From contig DDWW01000060.1 in the NCBI GenBank assembly GCA_002347085.1, forward strand, positions 1 to 47,079: a DNA stretch of 47,079 bases, read 5' to 3'. Position numbers and translations under genes: made by a program. Under the pieces are notes generated by a model. It did not search any database. It had not been told where the DNA came from and worked only from the letters and a program-made list of their open reading frames with translations. Of the stretch, positions 33,667 to 44,426 are shown piece by piece; positions within the stretch are counted from its first letter, which is position 1, and each line of letters starts with the position of its first letter. This DNA comes from Desulfobulbaceae bacterium UBA2276. GTDB lineage: Bacteria; Desulfobacterota; Desulfobulbia; Desulfobulbales; Desulfocapsaceae.

Positions 33667-35214
33667 TCAACGATCCGCCCACAAAGGAAGCAGGATCACT
33701 ACAGTGGCCCCCTGACCTTCCTTCCCCTGGATCTGCATTTGTCCATTAGCTCCCTCAACCAAGGCATAAGAGACAGCTAAGCCCAGACCGGTTCCTTTGC
33801 CTGGCTCCTTCGTGGTAAAGAAGGGGTCAAAAAGGTTATGCAAGTCTTTGTCTTTTATCCCGATTCCGTTGTCCTTGATGGTGATCCGGACACACGTTCT
33901 ACCCTCGTTATCGGTGGTATTGGCCGTGGACAGGCAGATGATGCCCTTGTGAAGAGTAGAGGGCGCACGAATATCATCTACAGCATGACGTTCTGCTATT
34001 GCATCAAGGGCATTGAGCAAAGAGTTAAGAATGACTTGATGCACACTTTCACTACTTGCTGCTACCCGATCATTTTCCGCGTCAAGGTGCAGTTGAAACT
34101 CCAGTCCTGACAACTTTTTCTGATCCTGAAGCATCCCTACAAGCTCTTGTATTAAGGGATGGATTTCAGCGTTGCCGGTATCATTGATTCTGGTCTTGGC
34201 AAAATCAAGGAGCTGATGAATAAGGCGATTGATCCGTTCCAACTCCTGCAAAGAGCGACTGGAAAATTGCTGGTGCTCCTCCGGCGACAAGTCATCTTGC
34301 CCCAACATCTCAAGATACCCCTGGACAATCCCTAAAGGGTTGCCGATCTCATGGGCCAGACCGGCTGACAATCTGCCGATAGCCGCCATCTTTTCCGTCT
34401 GCACCATTTTTTGCTGGGTGGCCCGCAACTGTTGATTCGCTTGGGCGAGCGACTCAACAGTCTCCCGCAGCTTGAGCCGATCATCGTCAATACGATGCAC
34501 CATTTTGTTCAAGGCCAGGGAGAGCCGGCCAAACTCATTGCCTTCCTGGTCAGAAAAAAAGGGGCTGCTCTCTTGGCTCTGATAGGTATTCGTCAGAGTG
34601 ACTAATCGTTCGATGGGACGCACCACCACTTGAATCAAACGAAACAGACCGATGGTCGTGAGTATAATGACATTGACCAAGATATAAACATAGGCAATTT
34701 CCCGGCCCTGGCTTATCTCCTCATAGACGGACTGCAAAGAGATAACGGTCCCGATACTGCCCCGCCCCCCATGTTGCTCAAGGGGGACAGCGCCTATCAG
34801 TACCTTGTGACCGAGAAAAGGAAGGCCCTGCCCAGCATCTATTATTCTCAGGCTGGCGACTCCGGCAGTGACGACCTGCTTCAGCGTTTCGTTCAGCACT
34901 GACTCTTCAGGCCCACATTCACCTTGAAGTCTGGTTAAATTGTTGGCCGAAAGCACTGTGCACGATGCGCCCAGATCCTGACGCAGATGTTCCAGAAGAC
35001 CAGGCGAGACGCCCCCATTTTCATCAGGCGCCCCTGTTGATTCCTGGACCATAGAAGCCACCGCCGACAGGGTTGACATCGCCTTTTCCATCTCGGCACG
35101 CATGAGACTCTGTTGCCAGAAACTGATGACAACCATACTGATCAAGAGCTGACCTGCGGCCAGGAGGATTGCAAGGATGACCGTAATATGAGATTTAATA
35201 CCGGTTGATTTCAT
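33667..35214 (-). CDS. Membrane sensor histidine kinase
   Basis: A 515-residue kinase. TM1 at about 10-33, a periplasmic sensor domain (about 34-170), TM2 at about 172-195, HAMP (about 195-250), a short coiled coil, HisKA with GLAHEIGNPLGI (phospho-acceptor His, about 288) and HATPase_c with DNGIGI and GKGTGLGLAVS. The H box resembles NtrB/ZraS-like kinases that pair with sigma-54 activators. No response regulator adjoins. The gene follows a CopZ-like gene by 16 bases, so a metal-related signal is possible but not shown. Confidence 0.92.
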   Translation of the reverse strand: MKSTGIKSHITVILAILLAAGQLLISMVVISFWQQSLMRAEMEKAMSTLSAVASMVQESTGAPDENGGVSPGLLEHLRQDLGASCTVLSANNLTRLQGECGPEESVLNETLKQVVTAGVASLRIIDAGQGLPFLGHKVLIGAVPLEQHGGRGSIGTVISLQSVYEEISQGREIAYVYILVNVIILTTIGLFRLIQVVVRPIERLVTLTNTYQSQESSPFFSDQEGNEFGRLSLALNKMVHRIDDDRLKLRETVESLAQANQQLRATQQKMVQTEKMAAIGRLSAGLAHEIGNPLGIVQGYLEMLGQDDLSPEEHQQFSSRSLQELERINRLIHQLLDFAKTRINDTGNAEIHPLIQELVGMLQDQKKLSGLEFQLHLDAENDRVAASSESVHQVILNSLLNALDAIAERHAVDDIRAPSTLHKGIICLSTANTTDNEGRTCVRITIKDNGIGIKDKDLHNLFDPFFTTKEPGKGTGLGLAVSYALVEGANGQMQIQGKEGQGATVVILLPLWADR

Positions 35215-35230
35215 CCCCAGATGCTGATGC

Positions 35231-35425
35231 TTATGAAATCACCTCAAAGCCAATCTTGGCAACAGCCTCTTTCACGATCTGGATATCGGCCTGGCCCTCA
35301 AATGTTGCTTCTCCTTTTTCCAGATCAATCTGGACGTTGGAAATCCCACTTATTGTTTCCAGTGCTTTTCGGGTAGAGCCTGCACAATGCTGACAGCTCA
35401 TCCCTTTAATCTTTATGGTGGTCAC
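35231..35425 (-). CDS. Heavy-metal-associated (CopZ-like) metallochaperone
   Basis: A 64-residue HMA-fold protein with the metal site GMSCQHC (residues 8-14), where the two Cys bind Cu(I) or another soft metal. Length is right for a stand-alone chaperone. It starts with GTG at 35425 behind AGGAG. No metal ATPase is next to it; the only partner on the strand is the sensor kinase 16 bases downstream. Confidence 0.9.
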   Translation of the reverse strand: MTTIKIKGMSCQHCAGSTRKALETISGISNVQIDLEKGEATFEGQADIQIVKEAVAKIGFEVIS

Positions 35426-35820
35426 GGTCGTCTTCTCCTGGTGTCGTTTGATTTTAAAATAAGAGAGAATGAGCTCCTGTGAGAAATTCTTTGCATGATT
35501 GTTACAAAGAAATTCTCACACAGTGATCAATCCCGTTTATCAGAGATTAGATTTTCAAATCGTAGCGGATACAATAACCAAAGTAAATGGGAGAATGGCC
35601 TTGCTTGACGATTTCATTATATCTGGATACTGGAAGTTATAATAGATGCATAGATGCAGGAACTGCTATTGTTAGAATTACATTCAGATAAGGTTAGGTT
35701 CTTTCTTGTTTTTCACTTACTATTTGCTTTTCCTGCTTTTTTATTGCTACAGTGGAATAATTCAATTTGGTTTTGCTTGTTTATTTTGCCAGCCATATAT
35801 TTTCTCGAAAGGATATGCAC
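35426..35820. other. Intergenic region between divergent copZ-like and ppk2 genes
   Basis: This gap must hold both promoters. It has one hairpin (35478-35520). A weakly hydrophobic reading frame from 35654 overlaps the ppk2 start and is not convincing. Otherwise nothing is recognised. Confidence 0.6.
35478..35520. promoter_or_regulatory. Inverted repeat upstream of the CopZ-like gene
   Basis: TGTGAGAAATTCTTTG faces CAAAGAAATTCTCACA; 15 of 16 positions pair around an 11-base loop. It lies 53 bases upstream of the copZ-like start codon. It could be a leader hairpin or a regulator site; no family is recognised. Confidence 0.4.
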
Positions 35821-36789
35821 ATGTCGCCATCTACCAAGAAGAAATCGCTTAAATCAGAACCCAAAGGAACTTCAGCTATTATCCGCCAGCTTGTCAAAAA
35901 TATTGACAATGAACTGAAAGAACATGCACCTGACGAAATAAATAATAAGGTTATTGAGCTCCTGAGCGCGCGACACAAAGAGGAAATAGTCGAGTCGGCA
36001 CTGCTTAATTATTGCAATGCGGAAGAATTAAAGCCATTTCAGGCTGAACTCATCAAGATGCACGCCCACCTTGAACGAACCGGCAAGAAAATGATCATCC
36101 TTTTTGATGGTCGTGATGCCTCGGGCAAGGGGGGAACAATCCGCGCTGTTACCCGATATATGAACGCAAAAGGCTACAGGGTGGAGGCCTTGGGGAAACC
36201 AACCGACGAGCAGCGGACAGAATTACACATGAAGCGCTACATCGAGCGCTTCCCTCATGCCGGCGAGATCGTCCTCTTTGATCGAAGCTGGTATAATCGA
36301 GCCATGGTGGAACCGGTCATGGGATTTTGCTCTAACGAGCAATATCATCGGTTTCTGCATAAGGTTACCACCTATGAAGAAAATTTTATCCTGGATGCCG
36401 GCAAGACTATCCTCATAAAGCTCTATTTTTCCGTGACCAAGGAGGAGCAGGCCCGAAGATTTGAACGTCGTAAAAATGATCCTCTACGGCAGTGGAAGCT
36501 GAGCGAAGTTGATCTCCAGGCCCAGGAATTGTGGAATGAGTTTACGGTCAAAAAGAAAATACTCCTCCAGAAGACCAATACCCCCGATTCAAAATGGTGG
36601 ATCATTCGTTCAGACAATAAACATCTTGCGCGGCTGGAAACCATGAAATTGATTCTGCGCTCCGTCAAGTATGTTGGGCGCAGCCGGACATTGGACTTTA
36701 CCGCAAATCCAGAAATTGTTATTCCCGGTGACAAGGAATTGAAAATCATGTTAAAGCAGGAAAAAGAATATGGTGTTCCTCTCAGTTAA
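35821..36789 (+). CDS. ppk2: Polyphosphate kinase 2 family protein, copy 1
   Basis: A 322-residue PPK2 protein, which moves phosphate between polyphosphate and nucleotides. Walker A GRDASGKGG is at about 97-105 and the Walker B/lid part FDRSWYNRAMVEPVMGF at about 156-172. Start 35821 is chosen because AAAGGA lies 8 bases upstream; the in-frame ATG at 35815 is too close to it. It is followed 107 bases later by a second PPK2 of the same type. Subclass (NDP, NMP or both as substrate) cannot be set by eye, but single-domain proteins of this length are usually class I. Confidence 0.92.
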   Translation: MSPSTKKKSLKSEPKGTSAIIRQLVKNIDNELKEHAPDEINNKVIELLSARHKEEIVESALLNYCNAEELKPFQAELIKMHAHLERTGKKMIILFDGRDASGKGGTIRAVTRYMNAKGYRVEALGKPTDEQRTELHMKRYIERFPHAGEIVLFDRSWYNRAMVEPVMGFCSNEQYHRFLHKVTTYEENFILDAGKTILIKLYFSVTKEEQARRFERRKNDPLRQWKLSEVDLQAQELWNEFTVKKKILLQKTNTPDSKWWIIRSDNKHLARLETMKLILRSVKYVGRSRTLDFTANPEIVIPGDKELKIMLKQEKEYGVPLS

Positions 36790-36896
36790 AATCAGTTGAT
36801 CGACTGTGCAGGCCAAAGAGAATTGAAAATATATGGGCACGCCATTGTATCTCTCTTTATTCCATTATCCCCTTTTCAGACAAGGATGCATACGAC

Positions 36897-37796
36897 ATGG
36901 GCAAAAACAACAAAAAGAGTGATGCAAAACATGAAGTTAAACTTCTTGAGGGGACAGCGTTAAGAAATAGTCAGGCCACCAAAGAAGATGGTCGAACCGC
37001 AGTCTGGGTCAAAGAAAGTGATCTGGAGTATGAGGCGGAATTAAAGACCCTGCAGATTGAGTTGATGAAGATGCAGCAACACATGCAGAAAAGCGGGGAA
37101 CGCATTCTGGCCATTTTTGAGGGCCGGGACGCAGCCGGAAAAGGAGGTACCATCCAACGAATCATCAGTAATATGAACCCCAGGAATACCAGGGTGGTCG
37201 CCCTGACCAAACCGAATGAGACCGAACTGAGTCAGTGGTATTTCCAGCGTTATGTGACACGCTTGCCTTCTGCCGGAGAATTCGTGCTCTTTGATCGGAG
37301 CTGGTATAATCGGGCCATGGTTGAACCGGTCATGGGTTTTTGTACGGACGAGCAAAACAAACGTTTCCTGAAAGATGTGCCGATGGTGGAAGAGCTGCTG
37401 GTAAAAGATGGCATTAAACTCTTCAAGTTTTATTTCTCGGTGTCCAGGGATATACAAAAAGAGCGGTTTGATTCCAGAAAAGTTGACCCTCTCAAACAGT
37501 ACAAGCTCTCACCTGTGGACAATCTGGCCCAGGACTATTGGGACCAATATTCAGTCCGTAAATTTCAGATGTTATCGGAAACCAATCGCTCTTTTTCACC
37601 TTGGACCATTATCCGCTCCGACAATAAGAAGATGGCGCGGATCAACTGCATGAAATTTATCCTGTCGTCCATGAATTATGCCGACAAACTGGCCGACAAG
37701 CATTTAACCCCCGATCCACAAATCATTGTCTCAGGGATTGACGAATTGCGGCACATGGAAGAAAACCTGCTGACTCCTGCCAAATTACACGGGTGA
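36897..37796 (+). CDS. ppk2: Polyphosphate kinase 2 family protein, copy 2
   Basis: A 299-residue PPK2 protein with Walker A GRDAAGKGG (about 80-88) and FDRSWYNRAMVEPVMGF (about 139-155), the latter identical to copy 1. Flanking regions differ much more, so the duplication is old. The copies differ in the N-terminus and in the residues after GRDA(S/A)GKGG. AAGGA lies before the ATG. A terminator follows. Together the two may serve as nucleotide kinases driven by polyphosphate with different acceptor preference. Confidence 0.93.
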   Translation: MGKNNKKSDAKHEVKLLEGTALRNSQATKEDGRTAVWVKESDLEYEAELKTLQIELMKMQQHMQKSGERILAIFEGRDAAGKGGTIQRIISNMNPRNTRVVALTKPNETELSQWYFQRYVTRLPSAGEFVLFDRSWYNRAMVEPVMGFCTDEQNKRFLKDVPMVEELLVKDGIKLFKFYFSVSRDIQKERFDSRKVDPLKQYKLSPVDNLAQDYWDQYSVRKFQMLSETNRSFSPWTIIRSDNKKMARINCMKFILSSMNYADKLADKHLTPDPQIIVSGIDELRHMEENLLTPAKLHG

Positions 37797-37813
37797 TTCC
37801 AAGTATTCAAAAG

Positions 37814-37862
37814 CAGGAAAGCGGCTACCAAATCGTATGATGTGATAGCCGCTTTCTGTTTA
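37814..37862. terminator. Bidirectional intrinsic terminator after ppk2 and pfkA
   Basis: GAAAGCGGCTA (37817-37827) pairs with TAGCCGCTTTC (37846-37856) and is followed by TGTTT. It lies between the convergent second ppk2 and pfkA genes and serves the plus strand best. Confidence 0.8.
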
Positions 37863-37903
37863 GGGCGCCTTGAAAAGTATTGGACTCTCTCCGGGGTTTT
37901 ACG

Positions 37904-39037
37904 TTACTTGCAATCTCCAAGGCAGGTGCCTACACTGCGGGCTGATTCAATCCAGACGTGATCCAGCGGTACCCGCTTTCGTTTATTGACCACCTCCTCC
38001 AGTGGCACAGGTACAATCTTTTGGCCCTGTACCGCTATCATCACCCCGAAAACCCCTTCTTCAATAAATCGAACACAAGCAGTGCCAAGCTTGGTGGATA
38101 AGATCCGGTCAGCGGCTGACGGCGTGCCCCCGCGTTGCAGATGGCCAAGGATAGTCAGCCTGGCCTCAAGGCCAGTTAATTCTTCCAGCATCCTGGCCAG
38201 ATTCAGGGTGTGGTTGGCGCGTTTGGCCTCAAATTCGGCCAGATCGGCCGTAACTTGGCGCGTCAACTTCTTATCATCCTTGGCCTTGGCCTCTTCTTTT
38301 TTGGCCAAAAGGGCCGACAAAATCTTGTGTTCTTCAAGTGAAAGCGCCCCTTCCGAGACGGCCACAATGCTGAAGTTGCGTCCTCTGTGCAGACGTTTAT
38401 GGATGGCGCCGGCCACTAATTGAATATCGTAAGGGATCTCGGGAATGAGAATCACGTCGGCGCCGCTTGCCAGGCCGGCACCAAGCCCCAGCCAGCCCGT
38501 ATTATGACCCATGACCTCAACGACAATAATGCGATGATGGCTGTGGGCGGTGGAATGCAGGCGATCCAAGGCCTCGGTGGCAATGGAGAGCGCGGTATCA
38601 TAGCCGAAGGTTTTATCGGTCATGGCCACGTCATTGTCAATGGTCTTGGGCAGGGTGATGATATTGAGCCCCTTTTGCGACAGACGATAGGCGTTTTTCT
38701 GGGTCCCACCGCCACCTATACACACCAAGGCATCAAGGTGATGACGATGGTAGTTATCGACAATAACATCTGTCATGTCCATCAGGGTACCGCCCACCGG
38801 CATTTTGTGCGGCTTGTCACGACTGGTGCCCAGAATGGTGCCGCCCAAGGTCAACAACCCCATCATCGACTCACCCTCGAGGGGGACAGTCCGGTTTTCC
38901 ATCAAGCCCCGAAAACCATCGCGAAAACCGATCACCCGCATATCGCTCTGCATGGCACCCTTGCCAATGGCACGGATGGCCGCGTTCAGTCCGGGACAAT
39001 CGCCACCGGCGGTAAGAATACCTACATATTTGGCCAT
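37904..39037 (-). CDS. pfkA: 6-phosphofructokinase with an atypical phosphoryl-donor motif
   Basis: A 377-residue phosphofructokinase. Recognisable parts are GGDCPGLNAAIR (11-22), the donor loop IGGGGTQKNA (about 107-116), PKTIDNDV (about 130-137) and VMGHNTGWLG. In the common ATP enzymes the loop reads GGDGS and the later motif PGTIDND. Here the loop Asp is Gly, and Lys stands where PPi-dependent and some mixed-type enzymes have Lys (PKTIDND). The Gly after the lost Asp would favour ATP. Donor use is therefore open. AAGGGGG precedes the ATG. Heptamer repeats lie in its promoter region. Confidence 0.9.
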   Translation of the reverse strand: MAKYVGILTAGGDCPGLNAAIRAIGKGAMQSDMRVIGFRDGFRGLMENRTVPLEGESMMGLLTLGGTILGTSRDKPHKMPVGGTLMDMTDVIVDNYHRHHLDALVCIGGGGTQKNAYRLSQKGLNIITLPKTIDNDVAMTDKTFGYDTALSIATEALDRLHSTAHSHHRIIVVEVMGHNTGWLGLGAGLASGADVILIPEIPYDIQLVAGAIHKRLHRGRNFSIVAVSEGALSLEEHKILSALLAKKEEAKAKDDKKLTRQVTADLAEFEAKRANHTLNLARMLEELTGLEARLTILGHLQRGGTPSAADRILSTKLGTACVRFIEEGVFGVMIAVQGQKIVPVPLEEVVNKRKRVPLDHVWIESARSVGTCLGDCK

Positions 39038-39057
39038 GGGCGCACCCCCTTTTTTTT

Positions 39058-39209
39058 AATTACGAATTACGAATTACGAATTCATACAATTCTAATTTGT
39101 CAGATTGTAACATGGAATTTTGGTGTTTCTGGTTTCAGGTTCCCAGCGTCGCTTGAGAACGGGGAATCTATACACAATTCATAATTCATAATTCGTAATT
39201 CGTAATTCA

Positions 39210-39210
<1 letters not shown>
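39058..39210. repeat. Inverted clusters of AATTACG heptamer repeats
   Basis: AATTACGAATTACGAATTACG (39058 on) is a tandem heptamer. At 39176-39210 the same heptamer occurs in the opposite sense (ATTCGTAATTCGTAATTCAT), next to a variant (AATTCAT x2). At least 17 bases pair exactly. The clusters fill both ends of the pfkA-secA gap and stop at the secA stop codon. Confidence 0.8.
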
Positions 39211-41765
<2,555 letters not shown>

Positions 41766-41792
41766 ATTATCTGCTTTGTTATTTTTATTGAG

Positions 41793-41842
41793 GAGCTGTT
41801 ACGAAACAACTTGTTTCTTTTATAACTCTTTCGTCACGGCTC
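41793..41842. repeat. GAGCTGTTAC-family palindrome upstream of secA
   Basis: GAGCTGTTACGAAA (41793-41806) faces TTTCGTCACGGCTC (41829-41842); 12 of 14 positions pair. TTTATGCCGTTT follows. It lies 28 bases from the secA start codon, on its leader side. Confidence 0.75.
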
Positions 41843-41890
41843 TTTATGCCGTTTTAGCCGATTTTGGCCAATGAGTGAGCGCTGTTATTT

Positions 41891-41943
41891 AGGAGCCGTT
41901 ATGAAATAACGAGACCATCTAAAATTGTCTCGTTACGGCTCCT
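41891..41943. repeat. AGGAGCCGTTA-family palindrome between GNAT gene and secA
   Basis: AGGAGCCGTTATGAAATAACG faces GTCTCGTTACGGCTCCT; the outer 9 bases and the inner TAACGAGAC pair perfectly, with an 8-base insert (TATGAAAT) in the left arm. TATGCCGTTTT follows. Two family members thus lie side by side in this 220-base gap. Confidence 0.8.
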
Positions 41944-41986
41944 TATGCCGTTTTTGAAACGTGGTCATGTCCTTTTTTACAAAGGC

Positions 41987-42454
41987 TTACGACGGCTTGG
42001 AATTCATGGTGAAGACCAGTGCTTCTTCGTCACAGTCTGGAAACTTATGACAATTGAGACAATCGCTCCAGATCTTGTGGGGCAGCTCTTTTTTGTCAAT
42101 ATCAACAAACCCCTGTTTACGAAAGAAACCAGCCTGATAGGTCAGGGTAAAGACCTTTTCAATTTCCAGCTTTTTTGCCTCCTGCAGGCAGGCCTGAACG
42201 AGTTGCGCCCCCAATCCCTGCCCCTGGAAGCTCTCATCGACTGCCAGCGAACGGATCTCAGCCAGGCCCGCCCAACTGATCTGCAGGGCAGCGACACCAA
42301 GTATCTGACCGGTTTCATCGGCAAAAACGACAAAATCACGAAGATGGTCATAGAGGGAGCTGATGGAACGACCGAGCAGCAGTCCCTGGGCCGCAAAATG
42401 ATTGAGCAGGGAATGGATCGTCTTCACATCGTCCATGCGGGCGTTTCGGATCAT
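41987..42454 (-). CDS. GNAT N-acetyltransferase, short ArgA-like
   Basis: A 155-residue GNAT protein with the acetyl-CoA loop SFQGQGLGAQLVQ (about 76-88) and a C-terminal cysteine-containing segment (WSDCLNCHKFPDCDE). It resembles the short N-acetylglutamate synthases of deltaproteobacteria, so arginine synthesis is possible; other small-molecule acceptors are not excluded. ATG at 42454 is preferred, as MIRNARMDD is the typical GNAT start. A TTG at 42532 overlapping the previous stop would add 26 unsupported residues. Confidence 0.78.
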   Translation of the reverse strand: MIRNARMDDVKTIHSLLNHFAAQGLLLGRSISSLYDHLRDFVVFADETGQILGVAALQISWAGLAEIRSLAVDESFQGQGLGAQLVQACLQEAKKLEIEKVFTLTYQAGFFRKQGFVDIDKKELPHKIWSDCLNCHKFPDCDEEALVFTMNSKPS

Positions 42455-42528
42455 GGGGTGTTTAGCTTGGTTTGTGATTATGGGAATAGAGTACTGATGA
42501 GATTTATAAGCCCCATCAGCCCCATCGG

Positions 42529-42732
42529 TCAATCTGCTTTCTTGAGGAGTACCGTCTTATGCGCTGCATTTTTATTGAGCTTTGCTGGACGCAGCAGAGA
42601 CTCTCCGGCCCAGACTCCCAGCAGAAACATCCAGAGAAAGATGCAAAAGCAGACCACACCCACGCCGGCAATCGCACTGCGCGTCAGCTCAAACTTGATC
42701 TTTTTTACCTGTTTTCGTGGTGTCGCACCCAT
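42529..42732 (-). CDS. Short single-span membrane protein after argS, possible SPOR remnant
   Basis: A 67-residue protein with a basic cytoplasmic N-terminus, one membrane span (about 19-45, GVVCFCIFLWMFLLG) and a short basic tail. In related deltaproteobacteria a SPOR-domain membrane protein often follows argS; this product has the membrane anchor but stops before any SPOR domain. It may be a truncated form of such a protein or an independent small membrane protein. It starts 18 bases after the argS stop, in the same direction. Confidence 0.55.
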   Translation of the reverse strand: MGATPRKQVKKIKFELTRSAIAGVGVVCFCIFLWMFLLGVWAGESLLRPAKLNKNAAHKTVLLKKAD

Positions 42733-42749
42733 TTTTCAACAGCTTCCGA

Positions 42750-44408
42750 CTACATCTCAACCGGTGCGGTCAGGCCAACGATCTCCAGTCCGTTCTGAAA
42801 GACTACCTGCAAGGCCTCGATCAGACAGAGCCGGGACTGGCTGAGTCCAATGGAGTCGGTAATAACCTTATGCTTGTTATAATAGCTATGGAACTGACCG
42901 GCAAGGCCCATCAGAAAAAAGATGACCCGATGGGGAGCCAGGGAGAGGGCCGCGTCTTCAATCATGGCCGGGAAGGCGGCCATGCTCTGTAATAACTGTA
43001 ACTCCTCGGGCTCAGCCAGCAGGGATATATCCACATCCGGCAAGGAAAGCCTCGCCACCCCCTTTTCTCCGGCCTGACGGAGGATCGAACAGATGCGGGC
43101 ATGGGCGTATTGCACATAATAGACAGGATTTTCCTGACTCTCTTTGGTGGCCAGATCAAGATCAAACTCAAGTTGACTGTCGGCCTTGCGCATCATGAAA
43201 AAGAAGCGGGCCACATCAACCCCCACCTCATCAAGAAGCTCATCCACCGTGATAAAGGTCGCCTTGCGGGTGGACATCTTCACCTGTTTGCCATCACGGA
43301 GCAGGGTCACAAATTGATGGAGAACCACCGTCACCTTGGAATCGTCATAGCCCAGGGCCCGCACCCCGGCCAGCACGTCCGGGACGGTGGCAATATGATC
43401 GGAACCAAATACATTGATCAACCAGTCAAAATTACGCCGGAATTTTTCGCGATGATAGGCAATATCAGGCAGGCGGTAGGTGGGTTCACCAGTACTCTTG
43501 ATAATGACCCGATCCTGCTCCTGGCCAAACTCGGTGGTCTTGAACCAGGTAGCCCCCTCTTTTTCATAGACCAGCCCTTTGGCCTTCAGATCAGCGACGA
43601 CTGCGTCCACATGCCCATTTTCATAGAGGGTGTGCTCGTTATAATAATTATCAAAGACGATACCCATCCTGGCAAGAGTTCCAGAGATATCCTTAAAGAT
43701 CGACTCTTTGGCCTTTTGGGTGAAGGGGGCGACATCCACATGGTCTTTGAGGGCGTCGCCATACTCGGCAATCATCTCCCTGGCAATGTCCTGAATATAA
43801 TCGCCTTGATAGCCATCTTCGGGGAATTGACTGGGCAGGCCCAGCAACTCCAGATATCTGGCCCGGGTGGACTCGCCCAAGACCCGCATCTGCCTGCCGG
43901 CATCATTGAAATAATATTCGCGAAAGACATCATGGCCGGTCGCCGTCAGCAGACGGGCAATAGCATCTCCAAGGATGGCCTGGCGACCATGCCCCACACT
44001 GAGAGGGCCGGTGGGATTGGCACTGACGAACTCCACCATCACTTTGCGGCCGCGGCCAACAGTGGAAAGACCAAAGAGGCCCCGCTGCTCAAGCACGGGG
44101 GCAAGCACCTGCTGCCAGACCCCGGCCTTGAGGAAGATATTGACAAATCCGGGGCCGGCAATCTCCAGGTGGTCGATGATCTCGGCCTCTTTTTCAAGAA
44201 GGGCAACCAGTTGGGCCGCAATCTGCCTGGGGTTGCCTTTCTGCTTGCCTGCGACAATAAGGGCCAGATTGGTGGAAAAATCCCCATGCCCCTCCTGCTT
44301 GGGGACCTCGACCGTATATTTCCCGGCCAGTTCCGCTGGCCATTGCCCGGTGCTGACCCCCTGCGCAAAACAGGAGTCAATGACTTGTTTTAGACGTTGC
44401 CGTATCAT
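42750..44408 (-). CDS. argS: Arginyl-tRNA synthetase
   Basis: A 552-residue class I synthetase that charges tRNA-Arg. The N-terminal Add-1 domain (about 1-110), the HIGH-type motif in ANPTGPLSVGHGRQ (about 130-143), the KMSTR signature (about 381-385, KMSTRKA) and the C-terminal anticodon-binding domain (DALR, about 440-552) are all present. Length is normal. It heads the argS, small membrane protein, GNAT run. Confidence 0.97.
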   Translation of the reverse strand: MIRQRLKQVIDSCFAQGVSTGQWPAELAGKYTVEVPKQEGHGDFSTNLALIVAGKQKGNPRQIAAQLVALLEKEAEIIDHLEIAGPGFVNIFLKAGVWQQVLAPVLEQRGLFGLSTVGRGRKVMVEFVSANPTGPLSVGHGRQAILGDAIARLLTATGHDVFREYYFNDAGRQMRVLGESTRARYLELLGLPSQFPEDGYQGDYIQDIAREMIAEYGDALKDHVDVAPFTQKAKESIFKDISGTLARMGIVFDNYYNEHTLYENGHVDAVVADLKAKGLVYEKEGATWFKTTEFGQEQDRVIIKSTGEPTYRLPDIAYHREKFRRNFDWLINVFGSDHIATVPDVLAGVRALGYDDSKVTVVLHQFVTLLRDGKQVKMSTRKATFITVDELLDEVGVDVARFFFMMRKADSQLEFDLDLATKESQENPVYYVQYAHARICSILRQAGEKGVARLSLPDVDISLLAEPEELQLLQSMAAFPAMIEDAALSLAPHRVIFFLMGLAGQFHSYYNKHKVITDSIGLSQSRLCLIEALQVVFQNGLEIVGLTAPVEM

Positions 44409-44426
44409 CTTTGCTCAATATGTAAA

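Noticed and set aside
35654..35917. Hydrophobic 87-codon frame before ppk2
   Set aside because: It overlaps the ppk2 start in another frame, has no good ribosome binding site, and its low-complexity hydrophobic content fits AT-rich spacer DNA.
42455..42532. TTG-initiated N-terminal extension of the GNAT protein
   Set aside because: The added residues do not resemble the family, and a standard ATG start with the usual GNAT beginning follows.
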